Assembly: GCF_023053635.1 (NCBI RefSeq)
Contig: NC_086171.1
Location: forward strand, 18,928,006-18,992,005
Origin: Elgaria multicarinata webbii
Taxonomy: Eukaryota > Chordata > Lepidosauria > Squamata > Anguidae
Reading direction: 5' to 3'
DNA length: 64,000 nt
Shown here: positions 8,895 through 19,639 of the stretch, piece after piece
How positions within the stretch are numbered: position 1 is the first letter of the stretch
Layout of the letters: each line of letters opens with the position of its first letter
Notes under the pieces: generated by a model
What the model was told of the DNA's origin: nothing
The model's database searches: none
What the model saw: the letters and a program-made list of their open reading frames with translations, nothing else
Made by a program: the position numbers and the translations under genes

Positions 8895-9292
8895 ACTACG
8901 GGGCTGTCAAAATATTGTCTTTGCCCCACAGTGGCTGCGAAACGATGCTACGTCAGTTATATGACACAGCTGCCGATTCGCTGCCACTGCAGGGCAAAGA
9001 GACGAAGATGTACAGCAGAAAGTCAGAGACTTACCCCGATTTTTCCTGCTCAAGTGAGGTTAGCACAACTCTTCCGCCATCTGTCTTCACTCCCAGGTGG
9101 AAGGAGACCTCTCATTGTTCATCGGAAGCTAGGCAAGGGGGAGGGGGTGGGCCCGGCGAGCCGAATGGCTGCCAGAAAGCCCACACTGCCTCCTGCATCA
9201 GGATTACCCGACAACACCTCACAGCAGCAAAAGCGCAGGGTTTCTCTAAAAGCAGGGGCAACCAGGCGCCATCAAGGCTGCCCCTAGAATTA
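8895..9292 (+). mobile_element. Dispersed family A, copy 1
   Basis: One of four copies in the window (the others are at about 19640-20060, 27235-27596 and 42110-42390). It shares GGGGCTGTC near the start, a GACTTACCCCGA motif (about 9030) and an ATCxGGATTA segment towards the end. It ends near CATCAAGGCTGCCCCTAG, an imperfect inverse of the start. A 276-codon open frame (8876-9706) crosses it but has no recognisable domain and ignores the element boundaries. Confidence 0.65.
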
Positions 9293-10067
9293 AGTAGCCC
9301 ACCACTTAACAGTGCTTTGGTTCCCTCTTTGAGAATCAGGGAGAGCGATAGAGTGCACATGCAGAATGTAGAACCTTGCTGCAGGATGTGCATATTATAT
9401 GCGTTTATGCACTGTGCATTAATCACATACTTTCATTCAGAAGTAGCCAATTTGAGCCTCCCAATCTGGATTGAGACCCTAGCGTGGGGAGTAAGGGGGG
9501 CTTTAGCCATTTGCCTGCAGTCCCAGTCTGGCCTGGACTTGCCCATGCCTGCAATTTGCATGAGAGAAAAAGCTCTCATTGAAGCTGATGGGATTTCTCC
9601 CACCCCCGCTATGCCAGTTGTAACTCTGGAGCCCCCTCCTCCCGGATCCGGATTGGGGCCACAGTGGGGTGGGGGAAGCTCCATAGCCTCCATGCTAGGG
9701 TCCTGATCCAGATCGGGTGAGATGGGGCGCACTGTCTGTTTCTGAAAGAAAAATCATGCGCTCAAAGGCAAAACGTTGATTAACCTAAGTTGTAGTTTGA
9801 CTAAGAGTTAGTAGCTTGTGAATGGTTGGTCAAAGAGAGTTAGCAAGAGATGTGTGGTCAACCACATCCCTTTAGTGCCAAATTAGAGCTTGTGGTGGTG
9901 ATGTCCAGTGCCTAATAGATACACTGGCTGCTTCCACAGTCCCTTCAAGGGGGTAGGATGACTTTCTCACTTGATGTTGAGGCTAGCATAAATCTTCCAT
10001 TTTTATAGGAGATGTGAAGAAAGGTTCCATTGTCACTGCAAGCTGTGGAATGTTTAATTTGTTCTAG
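9293..10067. other. Rest of STK31 intron, nothing recognised
   Basis: I see no repeat family, exon or RNA gene in this stretch before the acceptor at 10067. Confidence 0.5.
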
Positions 10068-10193
10068 GTCCAGCGTGCTTCATTGAATTCTATGGCACTG
10101 AATGGTTTGAGCTTAATTTCTCCTGAGGTAAAAAGTGGAACGCCACCTTCTCCAGCTTCGGATATGTATGCTTTCGGTTGCCTGTTTTACTGG
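10068..10193 (+). CDS. STK31: STK31 exon (activation segment, SPE motif and helix F)
   Basis: The 42 codons start VQRASLNSMALNGLSLISPE and continue to PASDMYAFGCLFYW. ISPE corresponds to the APE motif that closes the activation segment, and SDMYAFG to the conserved D-x-x-x-x-G of helix F. Both structural motifs are intact, suggesting that the fold is kept even though the catalytic residues are not. The acceptor is TTGTTCTAG at 10067 and the donor is TGG|GTATGT. The exon is 126 bp and phase 0 at both ends. It follows a 2.1-kb intron containing three separate repeat insertions. Confidence 0.92.
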
Positions 10194-10619
10194 GTATGTA
10201 ATTCTTCCTTCATGAATACATCAGCTTTATTAGAGGACGCAACATCTGGTTCCTGAATTATTGTCGGATATTTTTTTTTAAAGTTGCAAGTGGTGTTTTG
10301 AACAGAATTGCCGATTTTATAACTGCTGAAGAACAACATTTATTACACTTCCTTTGTTTTGCCCGTTGGGTTGCCTGCGGATTTAAGCCAGGGACTTTCA
10401 TTTTTGCCCATCCTGGGTTCTAAATAGGATTGTCACATTATTTTCTTTAACCTGTGTTTGTAGAATCAGGAGGTAGAGTGGACTGTACCATTTCAGTCTG
10501 CGAGGGTGCATGTGCCATCTTTGACTACTCCCCCACATCAGAAACAAAATAAAACCTGGCACATTTGGGAGTGAGGTTTCAAACTAGCCCTGGTAGCTGT
10601 AGTCGTTTTCTACTTGTCT

Positions 10620-10715
10620 TACCTAGAGCAGGGGTGGTCAGCTTGTGGCCTTCCAGATGTTTTGGCCTCCAGCTCTGCATAGCCAACGGGAGTTGCGGTC
10701 CAAAACCTAGAAGAA
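10620..10715. repeat. Fold-back hAT-like MITE fragment (AGATGTTTTGG...GTCCAAAA type)
   Basis: Starts CAGGGGTGGTCAGCTTGTGG and reaches GGTCCAAAACCT. This is a very common squamate element whose two halves are inverted copies around ACTCCCATCAG / GATGGGAGTTGT. Only the core is present here. Confidence 0.6.
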
Positions 10716-10899
10716 CATACAAATATATATGCTGCCCCTCCATAGAGTCTGAAATGGTGGCCCTTTCTGCCAGCTTGGGACTCTACCACCTCATTCCCAC
10801 CTGGTTCTGCTACATGTGTAGACCAATCTGAAGCAACTGGAACATGCTTGGGTGAGAAGAGGGAAGCGAACTTGATCCCGTTGTACCCACGGGGCTTTC

Positions 10900-11340
10900 A
10901 AGTGCAACAGTAGAGAGCTTCAGCTATTGGGCAGTATAGAAGATAGATAAATAAATAGTCAAGAACCAGTGGGTGGGGAGGTGAGCAGGAGTCACCGTGA
11001 TCTATTGTGAATCCATCCTCCTTTCGGGGTACCTTGTATAGCAGTGTATGCACCTGGTGGGGGTGGGCATTGAGACAGGATTTGGATTTTATGGGTGTCC
11101 CGCTCACCCTGCTGCCCAACATTCTCCCTGCCTGAGCTGATAGAGGTGGTCTCGGGGGTGGTGTTGACGTCTCTCAAACTGATTGTGTTGGATGGAAACA
11201 GCCCCTCAGTGGAAGCAGCTCAGAATTTCATGGCTTCCATGACAACTACGGCTTTGGCTCCATACCTGTGGCAGGGCATAGGACCAGGATCAAAGTGAAT
11301 TGTGAGGAAGGAGCTTGAACAAACTCCGTTGTCATCGACA
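10900..11340 (+). mobile_element. L2-like LINE fragments
   Basis: A LINE 3' tail (TTGGGCAGTATAGAAGATAG then AAATAAATAG, about 10925-10957) is followed by an endonuclease-region fragment. The latter matches the copy at 40480-40700: CTGCTGCCCAACATTCTCCCTG parallels its counterpart there, as does ATGGCTTCCATGACAAC. Both are decayed. Confidence 0.65.
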
Positions 11341-11628
11341 GATGACTACCTAATTGCCTATCCCTGTGCTAGTCCAATGCGAGGTTAATTTTCAGCAAGG
11401 AAGCATAAACTTTAGGTCAGCAGAATAAAAGCAGCCCACTGAGTTGTATTTGTATGTAAATATACCTTTATATGTTTGGCTTTTTAAAAACCCTTGGCTT
11501 AACACTTTTGCTGCTCTTCAACATGGGAGGGACAGTCGGAGTCTAATGGACTACCTGAAATTACAGCTATGTTCAGTTTTCTAGAACTTTATGTTTAATG
11601 TAACTTTGTCATCTTTTCAAATTTGCAG

Positions 11629-11697
11629 GTATTAATTGGAAACGAAGAGTTTAAAATAAACAGAAATGGAACTCCTCAAATGGATGGCCTTGATATG
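11629..11697 (+). CDS. STK31: STK31 exon (23 residues, C-lobe)
   Basis: This short exon encodes VLIGNEEFKINRNGTPQMDG and then LDM. It aligns with the STK31 segment between the CLLLW-type helix and DDKVKSLL. The acceptor ATTTGCAG at 11628 follows a good pyrimidine tract and the donor is ATG|GTATGT. The exon is 69 bp and phase 0 at both ends. It is too short to call alone; the call depends on its position, phase and fit between the flanking exons. Confidence 0.85.
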
Positions 11698-12124
11698 GTA
11701 TGTGTCTTCTTACCAGTGAGAAATATTTCAGATAATAGTGCAGAACTGGCTAAATAGATGCTAAATAATCCAGCTTTACATATTTACACAGTATATGTGA
11801 AAGAAGACTTAAGTGCAACAACTGTTAGTATAGATAAGGCATCTACTTGTTTCCTGTCCTTGATCTTCCAAAAAATGTAAGCCTCTTTGAAAGGTGTTAA
11901 AGGTAGAGGACAATATAATGCTAAAGTAAGACTAAGCAATCTGAGTATCATTCATGCATGCATACACTCATGCAAGGAGGATGAAACTGGAACAAAATGG
12001 TCAAGGGATGGAGCTATTCCAGTGTGAGGAAAGATTTCGTTTGTGTGTTTTTTTTAGAAAGGGTGAGTAAGGGGGTGGGGTCATGATAGAGGTGTAAGGG
12101 TGTGTGGAGAGGGAGAGGTTTTTC

Positions 12125-12522
12125 TTCCTTGCATTTAATTCTAGAACCCAGAGTCATCCAATGATGCTGAATGATGGCAGATTCAGGACAGATCAAAAGA
12201 AGAATGACTTCACAGAATGCTTAAACTCTGGAATTCCCTAACGCAAGGTGTATTGATGGCCACCAATTTGGATGTCTTTAAAAGGGGATTAGATAAATTC
12301 ATGAAGGATAAGGCTAACAATTGCTACTAGTCTTAGTGGTTATATATTATCTCCTGCATCTGGGGCAGTATGCCTTTCAATCCCATTTGTAGTGGATCAT
12401 GAGCAGGAGGATGCTATTGCATTCCTGCCCTGCTTGTGGGCATCTGGTTGTTCATTGAGTGAACAGAATGCTGGACTAAAAAGGCCTTTAATCTGACTCA
12501 GCAGGGCTTTTCTTATGAACAG
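12125..12522 (+). mobile_element. CR1 LINE 3' end, decayed
   Basis: The segment contains CR1 C-terminal landmarks: GATTCAGGACAGATCAAAAG, GGCCACCAATTTGGATG with TTTAAAAGGGGATTAGA, and a 3' region ending near TCTGACTCAGCAGGGCTTTT then CTTATGAAC. The same parts recur at 46240, 52188, 57027 and 63075. Substitutions are many, so this is an older copy. Confidence 0.8.
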
Positions 12523-12870
12523 AACCCTTTGACAGGGTACTGCGACGTCACACCTATACTAGGCCTGCTGCATAAACCCTTCTCAGGCCAAGCATCACCA
12601 CTTGAAAACCTGAGGGAGGGTTAAACAAAACCTTTCCCCTAGGTGTGAGGGAAACAAGTTAAATATTGGATCTGTTTTTAAATGTACTGTGGGTATATTC
12701 TGGTGAGGGTGTTTGATAACTGTGAGCAGGTAAATAATGCCAAGCTGACACGTGGTAATTGGTAGCTAGCAAAATAATAATAATACGTTTATTGTAATGT
12801 TAAAAGCTTCAAATGAAAATATAATGCTTCTAATTCTGCCAAATCCAAACTCCACTCCCCAACCACCACC

Positions 12871-12871
<1 letters not shown>

Positions 12872-12949
<78 letters not shown>

Positions 12950-12950
12950 C
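12872..12950. repeat. (CT)n then (CA)n microsatellite
   Basis: A CT run of about 65 bp passes into CACACACA. Spurious open frames of serine/leucine repeats arise on both strands. Confidence 0.9.
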
Positions 12951-13810
12951 CCAATCCTAAATCCCTAGCAATTAATCTCCTCTCACTCCACAAACAATTC
13001 CAATCTCCACTCCCAACAACAACTACCAACCCAACACACTAACACATACTAACAACTCCCTTAGTCACTCTTTATATACTCCTTCCCCCCACCCTACCTA
13101 TTACATCACAAACCACACCCACTCAGTTCTAACATTCCATACTCACCAGACATACTAGACACATGCAGGATACTCAGTTGTGGGGTAATGCCACAGGTAC
13201 CCATCAGCACATTGCATGTTAATAGCAATACTCGTTCTGGGTTAAGATCTTGTTGAAAAGAGAGAGAATCCAGAGAGCACCGAACTTATAAAGACAGGTG
13301 ATTCTAACTGTTCTGCACAGTTAGAATCATGTGCCCCCATGCAAACGTCTGTCTAAATACTGCCAATGGTGGGGATATTCCAGTTTTTTATATTGCACCT
13401 CTTTAGCAGTAAAACAGTTGCTCGTGTTGCCTGACAATGGCCCGGTCCAGATGTCATGGCTGATTGAGGCCATGCTTCAGGCTTGCGGACTTCCCGCCCA
13501 CCTACAGACTCCTGATTCACAGGAACTGTAATTGGCAATGATGTTTTAATTGGGCAAAATATGGTTACTGGAAAATATAGGTCACCTCCAAACCAGAATT
13601 GGGATTTGCAGGTTTCAGAGGTGACCATAGCTTGCATGGAGTGTGAGTGTGTGAAGAAGCCCACTATCATTGGGCCCTGATCTCTGAATCGGGGTATTGT
13701 AGATCAGCCCACCCATCCTGAAAGCTGGCAACTAAAATGTTGTATTCTTGTTAAAAAAAAGTTTTCCTGACAGTCAGTGTTATTAATTTGCTGGGTAATT
13801 AAGTTGTCCT

Positions 13811-14290
13811 GTGCATTTATTTAATTTATTTGATGGATTTATTAAATGCCTCATAAAACAGTTTCTCTTGAGGCATTGTACAAATTAAAAAACAATACAG
13901 TGAAAATGCAATAAATCATTTACAGTACCACCCAGCGTGATAGTCCAAACAAAATCAGCATAAAATGAATAAAATATAACATGGATTACTAAAAGTAAAA
14001 CTTCCATCAGGATTAGGAACTAAAACCAAACTATAGGAACTAAGAAGCAAACGAACAGGATTCTTACAAAGCTTGGGAAATCAGAAAATTCTTAGCCCAC
14101 TACCAAGAGGACAATAATGTAGGTGTCAGGCAAGCTCTCCCTATTTAGAACTTTCCAAAGCCAGGGCCCACCACTAAAAAGGCCATCTCTTCTATGGCCA
14201 CCTCCTGAATCTCTGATTGAAGGGGCATGTGGAGGAAGGCTTCTGAAGTTGATCTTAGAGCATGGGTAGAAGACATTCTCCTCAGGTATA
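13811..14290 (-). mobile_element. Decayed LINE 3' region (L2-like)
   Basis: A T/A-rich ATTTATTTAATTTATTT run is followed by AAATGCCTCATAAAACAG and about 450 bp with LINE-like minus-strand sequence: GGCCTTTTTAGTGGTGGGCC and TTTGGAAAGTTCTAAATAGG. Related tails occur at 15020, 30505 and 39106. The family assignment is tentative. Confidence 0.5.
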
Positions 14291-14424
14291 TGTGAAAAAT
14301 GTGTAGGAAGTTACAAGTATTTGCAGCGTTCCTCTTGTTCTGTATGGAAGAAAGGAATGGTGGTTCTCTCCAGGAAGTTGTTTGGGACCTGGGTAACTTA
14401 TGGACTACCTTTTTTTATATCAGG

Positions 14425-14552
14425 GATGGCCAGCTTGTAGCCCTCTAGATGCTTTAGTCCACAACTCACATTAGCCGTAGCCAGCAGTGAGGGATGATGG
14501 GAGTTGTAGTATAAAACAATTGGAGGACCTCAAGTTGCCCACCCTTGCTGTA
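14425..14552. repeat. Fold-back hAT-like MITE copy
   Basis: Starts CAGGGATGGCCAGCTTGTAG and ends CAAGTTGCCCACCCTTG, with the internal ATGGGAGTTGTAGT arm. The start and end are imperfect inverted repeats, as expected for the full element. Confidence 0.7.
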
Positions 14553-14805
14553 CATGTTCCGTCCTACATGCTTTGTTCAGCATCTGAAGTCTTGATCTGG
14601 ATGCCTTGGCCGTCTGAGCTATGGCACGAGGTAACAAGGAAGAGGGCTTCTTTATCAGTGGTGGATTTGGAATGCTCTGTCAAGAGATATCTGTCAAGCC
14701 AGGCATCTGTTATAAACATGGCTGCTTAAGCAAGTATTGGGCTTCGTATTTTGCATGTGTACTTGTTAAAGCTTTGACTGCTTTTTTAGAAGTGGTTGTT
14801 TTTGC

Positions 14806-14809
<4 letters not shown>

Positions 14810-14857
<48 letters not shown>
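14810..14857. repeat. (TA)n microsatellite
   Basis: About 46 bp of alternating TA, giving a spurious isoleucine/tyrosine reading. Confidence 0.95.
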
Positions 14858-14862
<5 letters not shown>

Positions 14863-15019
14863 CGATGCTGCTTCTATTAATGTTGTTTTTCCCCCTGACT
14901 GCTGCTTTTTGTCTATCTCACTGCTTTGTATATGTTTTATGTAGTTTGACATTTTGTTGCCATTTTATTGTTTTAAATCACCTTGAATTCTTCCTCCTCC
15001 TCCTTTTGGCAAGAATCAA

Positions 15020-15023
15020 TTCA

Positions 15024-15054
<31 letters not shown>

Positions 15055-15240
15055 ATTACATTTATATACCGCCCCCCAGCCAAAGCTCTCTGGGTGGTTT
15101 ACAACAATTAAAAATAGTAAACATTAAAAGTATACAATTTTTTTTAAAAAAAAACATAAAAACAGTATAAAAACAACAACAGTATCCATTTAAAACAACA
15201 ACAAAAAGAAGACACATTTTTTGTTTTTTGTTTTATAAAA
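15020..15240 (-). mobile_element. LINE 3' tail (minus strand)
   Basis: A TTTATTTATTTATTT run is followed by TTACATTTATATACCGCC and CCAAAGCTCTCTGGGTGGTT, the reverse complement of a squamate LINE 3' end with a (AAAT)n tail. The same end occurs at 39106 and 47158. Confidence 0.7.
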
Positions 15241-15446
15241 ATCAACAAAATCTAATAAGTAGTTTGTAAGAAACATCAGGAGGCACTGCTTGTGCCTTCT
15301 ACAAAATCACAGTGGGGGTGGGGGGGTCAAATGCCCCGGATTCCCAAAGTGCTGTTCGCAAGCCACAGGGCTTGGGGAAGGGAGGAGTTGGCGGAGATCA
15401 TAAATAAACCAAACCCACCTTTGTGGGCCCTTCTGTCATAGGACTA

Positions 15447-15542
15447 GTCCAGCCTTCTCCAGCCGTGGCTGTGCTGGCTGAGAGTTCTGGGAGTTACAGT
15501 CCAGCACATGGGAGGTGGGCACCAGGTTGGGGAAGGTTGTTG
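15447..15542. repeat. Fold-back MITE fragment
   Basis: Contains CTGGGAGTTACAGTCCAGCA and GGGCACCAGGTTGGGGAAGG, one half of the common ATCTGGAGGGCACCAGGTTG-type element. Confidence 0.6.
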
Positions 15543-15670
15543 AAATAGTCTATGTATGAGTAACTTCAGGTTGATTTAAAAGCGGCAGTCAAGTTGGTAA
15601 CTATTTCCCTTGGCTTGCATGATGTCTTAATTGGCAAACCCCCCCCCCCTTTTTTTGGTTCTTTTTAAAG

Positions 15671-15916
15671 GATGATAAAGTGAAATCTCTGCTCTTGAAT
15701 CTCCTGTACTCCAATGATCGAATGACCTCTGAGCAGGTGCTGAGCTCTGACTGCTTCGTATTGCCGAAGGTGATCCCAGATCCGCCAGAAAACGAATCAA
15801 CTGAATATGAACGCGGAGGGGCGAGAACAGAAGATGACGTGGTGCCTGATGATAGGCAGGACAGCGAGACGGAACCATCAAGGAACGTAGATCCTGACGG
15901 TTCTGAATGTGTTTAG
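15671..15916 (+). CDS. STK31: STK31 last coding exon and C-terminal tail
   Basis: The 81 codons begin DDKVKSLLLNLLYSNDRMTS and continue EQVLSSDCFVLPK, which matches the last helices of the STK31 kinase-like domain. An acidic, low-complexity tail rich in D, E, P and S follows and ends GSECV before a TAG at 15914-15916. The acceptor is a long pyrimidine tract ending TTTTTAAAG at 15670. The tail is less recognisable than the helical part, which fits the poor conservation I recall for this end of the protein. The preceding intron is nearly 4 kb and repeat-rich. Confidence 0.9.
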   Translation, partial: DDKVKSLLLNLLYSNDRMTSEQVLSSDCFVLPKVIPDPPENESTEYERGGARTEDDVVPDDRQDSETEPSRNVDPDGSECV

Positions 15917-16738
15917 GATGCAAAGTCAAATGAAAGACGATTAGCATAATTTGGGGATCCAAAAGTAGCTTCGCTAGACTTGTAACTTTAAAAAACTGGA
16001 CGATTACAACAGCACAACATTATCTGAAAAGTTTATGCACATTTGTTTTCTGCTTTGGATTTGCATATGTATTTTCTTTTTCTTGAAAACAAATTTAAAT
16101 ATGTGTCTAGGACTGTTGGTACCCAGGCCGGAGTTATGGTTTGAGTTTCAGGACTGTCTTCTTTCTTCTCTCTCTGTTGTCACATATCCTTTTCACTTGC
16201 CTTGCAGGAGTGCAAGTATTCCTTTCCTCAATGAGAAGGAGCTTCCCACGTTCCCTTAGCGGGTGCCGTTTCCTTAGGTCTCTGAGCAGAGAGGGCTGTT
16301 ACAGATCATCTTTGCAGGAGGAATGTATCACTCCGCTCCAGCGATCTGATAGATTAGCCCTTTTAAAGGGCTCGCTGGCATTGGCACTCTTGCAAGTGTG
16401 CAATCTGCCACCTGCATAGCCAACCCTAAAATTAACCTTCTTTTAAAGAAGCTTCCAAAGGCTTACAGATCCATTCCAGAGAAGACAAAAAAAAAAAATC
16501 AAAACCCGGAGGAGTCTGTTGTGCCTTATTTCAGTAGCATGTAGTGATAGCTGGGCTTGTTGTTTGCCTACATTTTGACACGAATGTTGCTGAAACGTTT
16601 GTAAAAGGAGCGTTCAGTTTGATTCCTTCCGCTTACTGGCTATAGAAGTCATCCCCTGTTCACATCGGTCTCTTTTTGGAAAGACAGCATTTACAGTACT
16701 TAAACTTACTTGAATAAAGTTTTGAAGCAAGCCCACCG
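15917..16738 (+). other. STK31: STK31 3' untranslated region
   Basis: The sequence after the stop has no repeat I recognise and runs to a single canonical AATAAA at 16713-16718. A T/G-rich stretch follows from about 16740, as expected downstream of a cleavage site. The inferred 3'UTR is therefore about 820 bases; the exact cleavage base is an estimate. Confidence 0.7.
16713..16718 (+). terminator. STK31: Polyadenylation signal AATAAA of STK31
   Basis: This is the first canonical AATAAA hexamer I found downstream of the STK31 stop codon. It is followed about 25 bases later by a GT-rich segment (TTTTTGCCTTTGGTGTTTGG). Position and context fit a genuine poly(A) site. Confidence 0.75.
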
Positions 16739-16739
16739 T

Positions 16740-18466
16740 TTTTGCCTTTGGTGTTTGGGACAAATATCTTATGAGCTTTAAAATGCTAGATGTGGAAGTT
16801 TCGGCATACCTTTATAAAGGACATCAGTGTCTCTTCCTTTTTAGTGCCATGTCAGGCTGCATCTGACCACAAGGTGCTGCTCTTGACTTGGTGCTTTTGA
16901 GCTGTATAGCTGCCTGGCAGGAGGAAGCGTGTGGGTGGGGGAGAAACGCTTGTGTGACACTGGTTCAAGTGGGTCACTGCTGTTGAAAGATGCAGATGGG
17001 CGGGGAGAGAAGCCATTTCTACGTGTATTCATATAGTTCATCCTGTGACCAGGTTGAAGATCTATATCTGATTTTTTAAAAAAATTTGCTTAATGTTTAA
17101 GTGTATAGTTTTTCTTTAATTGACAACCTAGTTCCATTAGTGTTCTTAAGCCTTGCTTTCCCATCGGATGTCATATTTTTGCATAACGAATAATGGGAAT
17201 GGCAAGATACTTGTATTACCATTTTTCTAAATAATTTGTCCCTTGATCAATGTGTGAATAATGGGGCGGCTTTATTCAGAAGGCAAATCACAAGATAATA
17301 CTCCTAAAATATATTTGTTATCAGACTACTTCATGCTGGTTCATTAACATTGTGGAACATAATTTTGGATTGAGAGAGTGTCAGATAAATCTCAACATGC
17401 TAAGAAAACTAGCTTAATATTTGTCGTGTCAGGCATGAGTTGGTAGTTTACAGGGAATGGTGTGTCTTCTTGCTTTGGTTTGCAAGAGGCAGAATCGTCA
17501 CTTCAGAAATCCCACCTTATTTCGTTCTGAAGAGGCTAGGTGAATTTAATGGAAATGTCACAATAGACTTCACAGTCTATCTGAAATTGGTATTTCATTT
17601 TCTCTTGTATTGTCCAGCATCCTGGTTGCCAGTCATTTTAAGGCAGGGGTGAGGGCCTTCCAGATGCTGTTGGACTACAGCTCCATCAGCCCTAGCCAGC
17701 TGTGGTGATAACAGTTGCAGTCTACCAGTATCTGATGTTCCCCATCCCTGCATTAAGATGTTGATGACCTCTTAAAATGCCTTCCATCGATAAGGAAAGC
17801 TGTCAAGACTGGAGTATCTTGAAGAAGTGAAATGTATTGAAAATCAGTGGAGCAATGAGAAATCATGTGAGGGTGGGTGAATATTACCTCACTCTGATTT
17901 AATATTTTCAAGGCTATAAGGAAAGAAGGGGAAACTGAGGGGGAAGGTCTGCGGTATGTTCCTTTTTCTGTCACCACAGAACTGTCTTGGGAAAAGATGT
18001 AGGCCAGCGTTTCTCACACTGCGATGTGAATAGTTGTTCTGTGAGAAGATTCTGATGCTAGAGATATATTCCCTTTTAAAAATTAAGTATGAAATTATAT
18101 AGCTATCAAAAAATATGGGGTTGAATAGTATTTAGAAGGTAAAGGCTGTTGTTGTGACATTGCCGTTACCAGGCCTCATTGGCTCCTGCAAGCTGGAGCC
18201 AATGCAAAAGACAGAGCACCCCCTCCCCTCCTCAGGCCATTATGGGAATGACCTTGAGGACGCATGGCCCTGTCAGCAGAGCATCTGCATCACATGCAGC
18301 TAGAGCCAGGACTTGGGATGTAGACTTACAGAGAGACGGTATCTAGAGCCAAGCCTTGGTCTCTTCTGTAGGTAGCATCAGAGAGAGGTGGGGAGGGAAG
18401 GAGGACAGCCTGCAATTCCAGGAGCCAACTTGAATCCTTCCAACTCTCCGCAGGCATCAGCATCAG
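16740..18466. other. Intergenic, downstream of STK31
   Basis: One fold-back MITE copy lies at about 17643-17755 (CAGGGGTGAGGGCCTTCCAG ... CCATCCCTG). I see nothing else with a recognisable function. Confidence 0.5.
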
Positions 18467-18486
18467 CCAAAAGGTAGCATTTTTAA

Positions 18487-19305
18487 AAAAAAACATTTTT
18501 TATTATTATTTTGATTACATAATACAATTACCACATAAGAAAAATAAAATAAACAAACATACATCGCTTATAATTCCAAATTATACTTATCTAGTTTCCA
18601 TAATCACATAACATAACATAAATGCTCCCCACCACCTTCCGGGATCTATTCTTGCTTCCAGAATCTCATAATTCCTTCCGGTGGTGATTTTCCACCCCCC
18701 TTAGAGAATACATATTCTAGGAACTGTTTCCAAATTCCCTCAAATTCATTTACATTTGTTATACCTTTTCTTAACCTTATATTACATGTCAATTTATCGT
18801 TTATAGCTATGTCCCAAATTTCCTTATACCACTCTTCTATATAATAATTTCCCTGCACCTTCCAGTTCCTAGCTATAATTAACCTTGCTGCTGTCAACAA
18901 ATTAGTTATTAATTCTTTGATCTCTTTATTACACTTTAAAGTACCATATAGTGATAGCAATGCTACCATAGGTGTCTCTTCCAACTCTATTCCCACAATT
19001 TCTTTTATTTCAATATACACCATTTTCCACAATTTTTGCACACATTCGCATTCCCACCACATATGTAAATACGTTCCTTTCCCTCCACAACCTCTCCAAC
19101 AATTTGCTGAATTCGTCTTATTTATTCTATTTAATCTCACCGGGGTCAGATACCACCTCCAAACAATTTTGTAATATTTTTTTTTTATTCTCACATACAT
19201 ATTTCTCAACACTCTTTGTCGCCATATTCCCTCCCAACTCTGCTGCCCTATTTGCACTCTCAAATCAGTTTCCCATACCATCTTCCCCATTCCCCCTATC
19301 TCTCC
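18487..19305 (-). mobile_element. 5'-truncated L1 LINE, ORF2 C-terminus
   Basis: The minus strand carries one continuous frame of 214 codons (19290-18646). It has the L1 ORF2 end signature W-W-LTPVRLN, then CWRGCGGKGTYLHMWWEC, and a W-rich tail. An AATAATAATAAAAAATG-type A-rich tail closes the 3' end near 18500. The insertion is flanked by an almost perfect direct repeat of about 20 bp (18467-18486 and 19306-19325, CCAAAAGGTAGCATTTTT). Long target duplication, A-tail and truncation are the marks of L1 target-primed insertion. The open frame and intact duplication suggest it is fairly young. Confidence 0.9.
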
Positions 19306-19326
19306 CCAAAAGGTAGCATTTTTAAA

Positions 19327-19530
19327 TAAGTAGCTCTAAGCTCTGTAAATTAATTGTTAAGGCCCTGGCTCTGTGAATTAACTTTTAGGACCTGGGTGTA
19401 GCTCTAAGATTTGTAAATTAATTTTAGGGCTCTCAGCTCTGTAAATTAATTTTTAAGACTTGGTTACAGCTCTAAGCTTTATAAATTAATGTTTAGGGCT
19501 TGGGTGCAGTTCTGGGCTCTGTAAATTGCA
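19327..19530. repeat. Minisatellite, 40-bp and 28-bp units
   Basis: The phrase TGTAAATTAAT (with variants) starts at about 19344, 19372, 19412, 19440, 19480 and 19520. Spacings are 28, 40, 28, 40 and 40 bp. Units also share AGCTCTAAGCTCT and TTTAGGGCTTGGG. The 28-bp unit looks like the 40-bp unit minus 12 bp. Confidence 0.8.
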
Positions 19531-19639
19531 CAGTGCCTATGTGACTTGTGCTCCACTGTCAGAAGATTTCCCTCCTGCAAGCAGCAATGATGCGTGGGTG
19601 CGAGGTCCATTTGCAATTAGTAGTGCAAATTATGACAGG

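Noticed and set aside
8876-9706. 276-codon forward open frame, among the longest in the window
   Set aside because: It crosses a family A repeat and then unrelated DNA, shows no domain, and lies inside an STK31 intron.
12797-13042. Serine/leucine and arginine/glutamate repeat frames
   Set aside because: Pure by-product of the (CT)n tract.
13331-13680. Faint resemblance to LTR-element integrase (PDNGP and a C-x-x-C stretch)
   Set aside because: Too short and too weak, and the order of the motifs does not fit; no LTR found around it.
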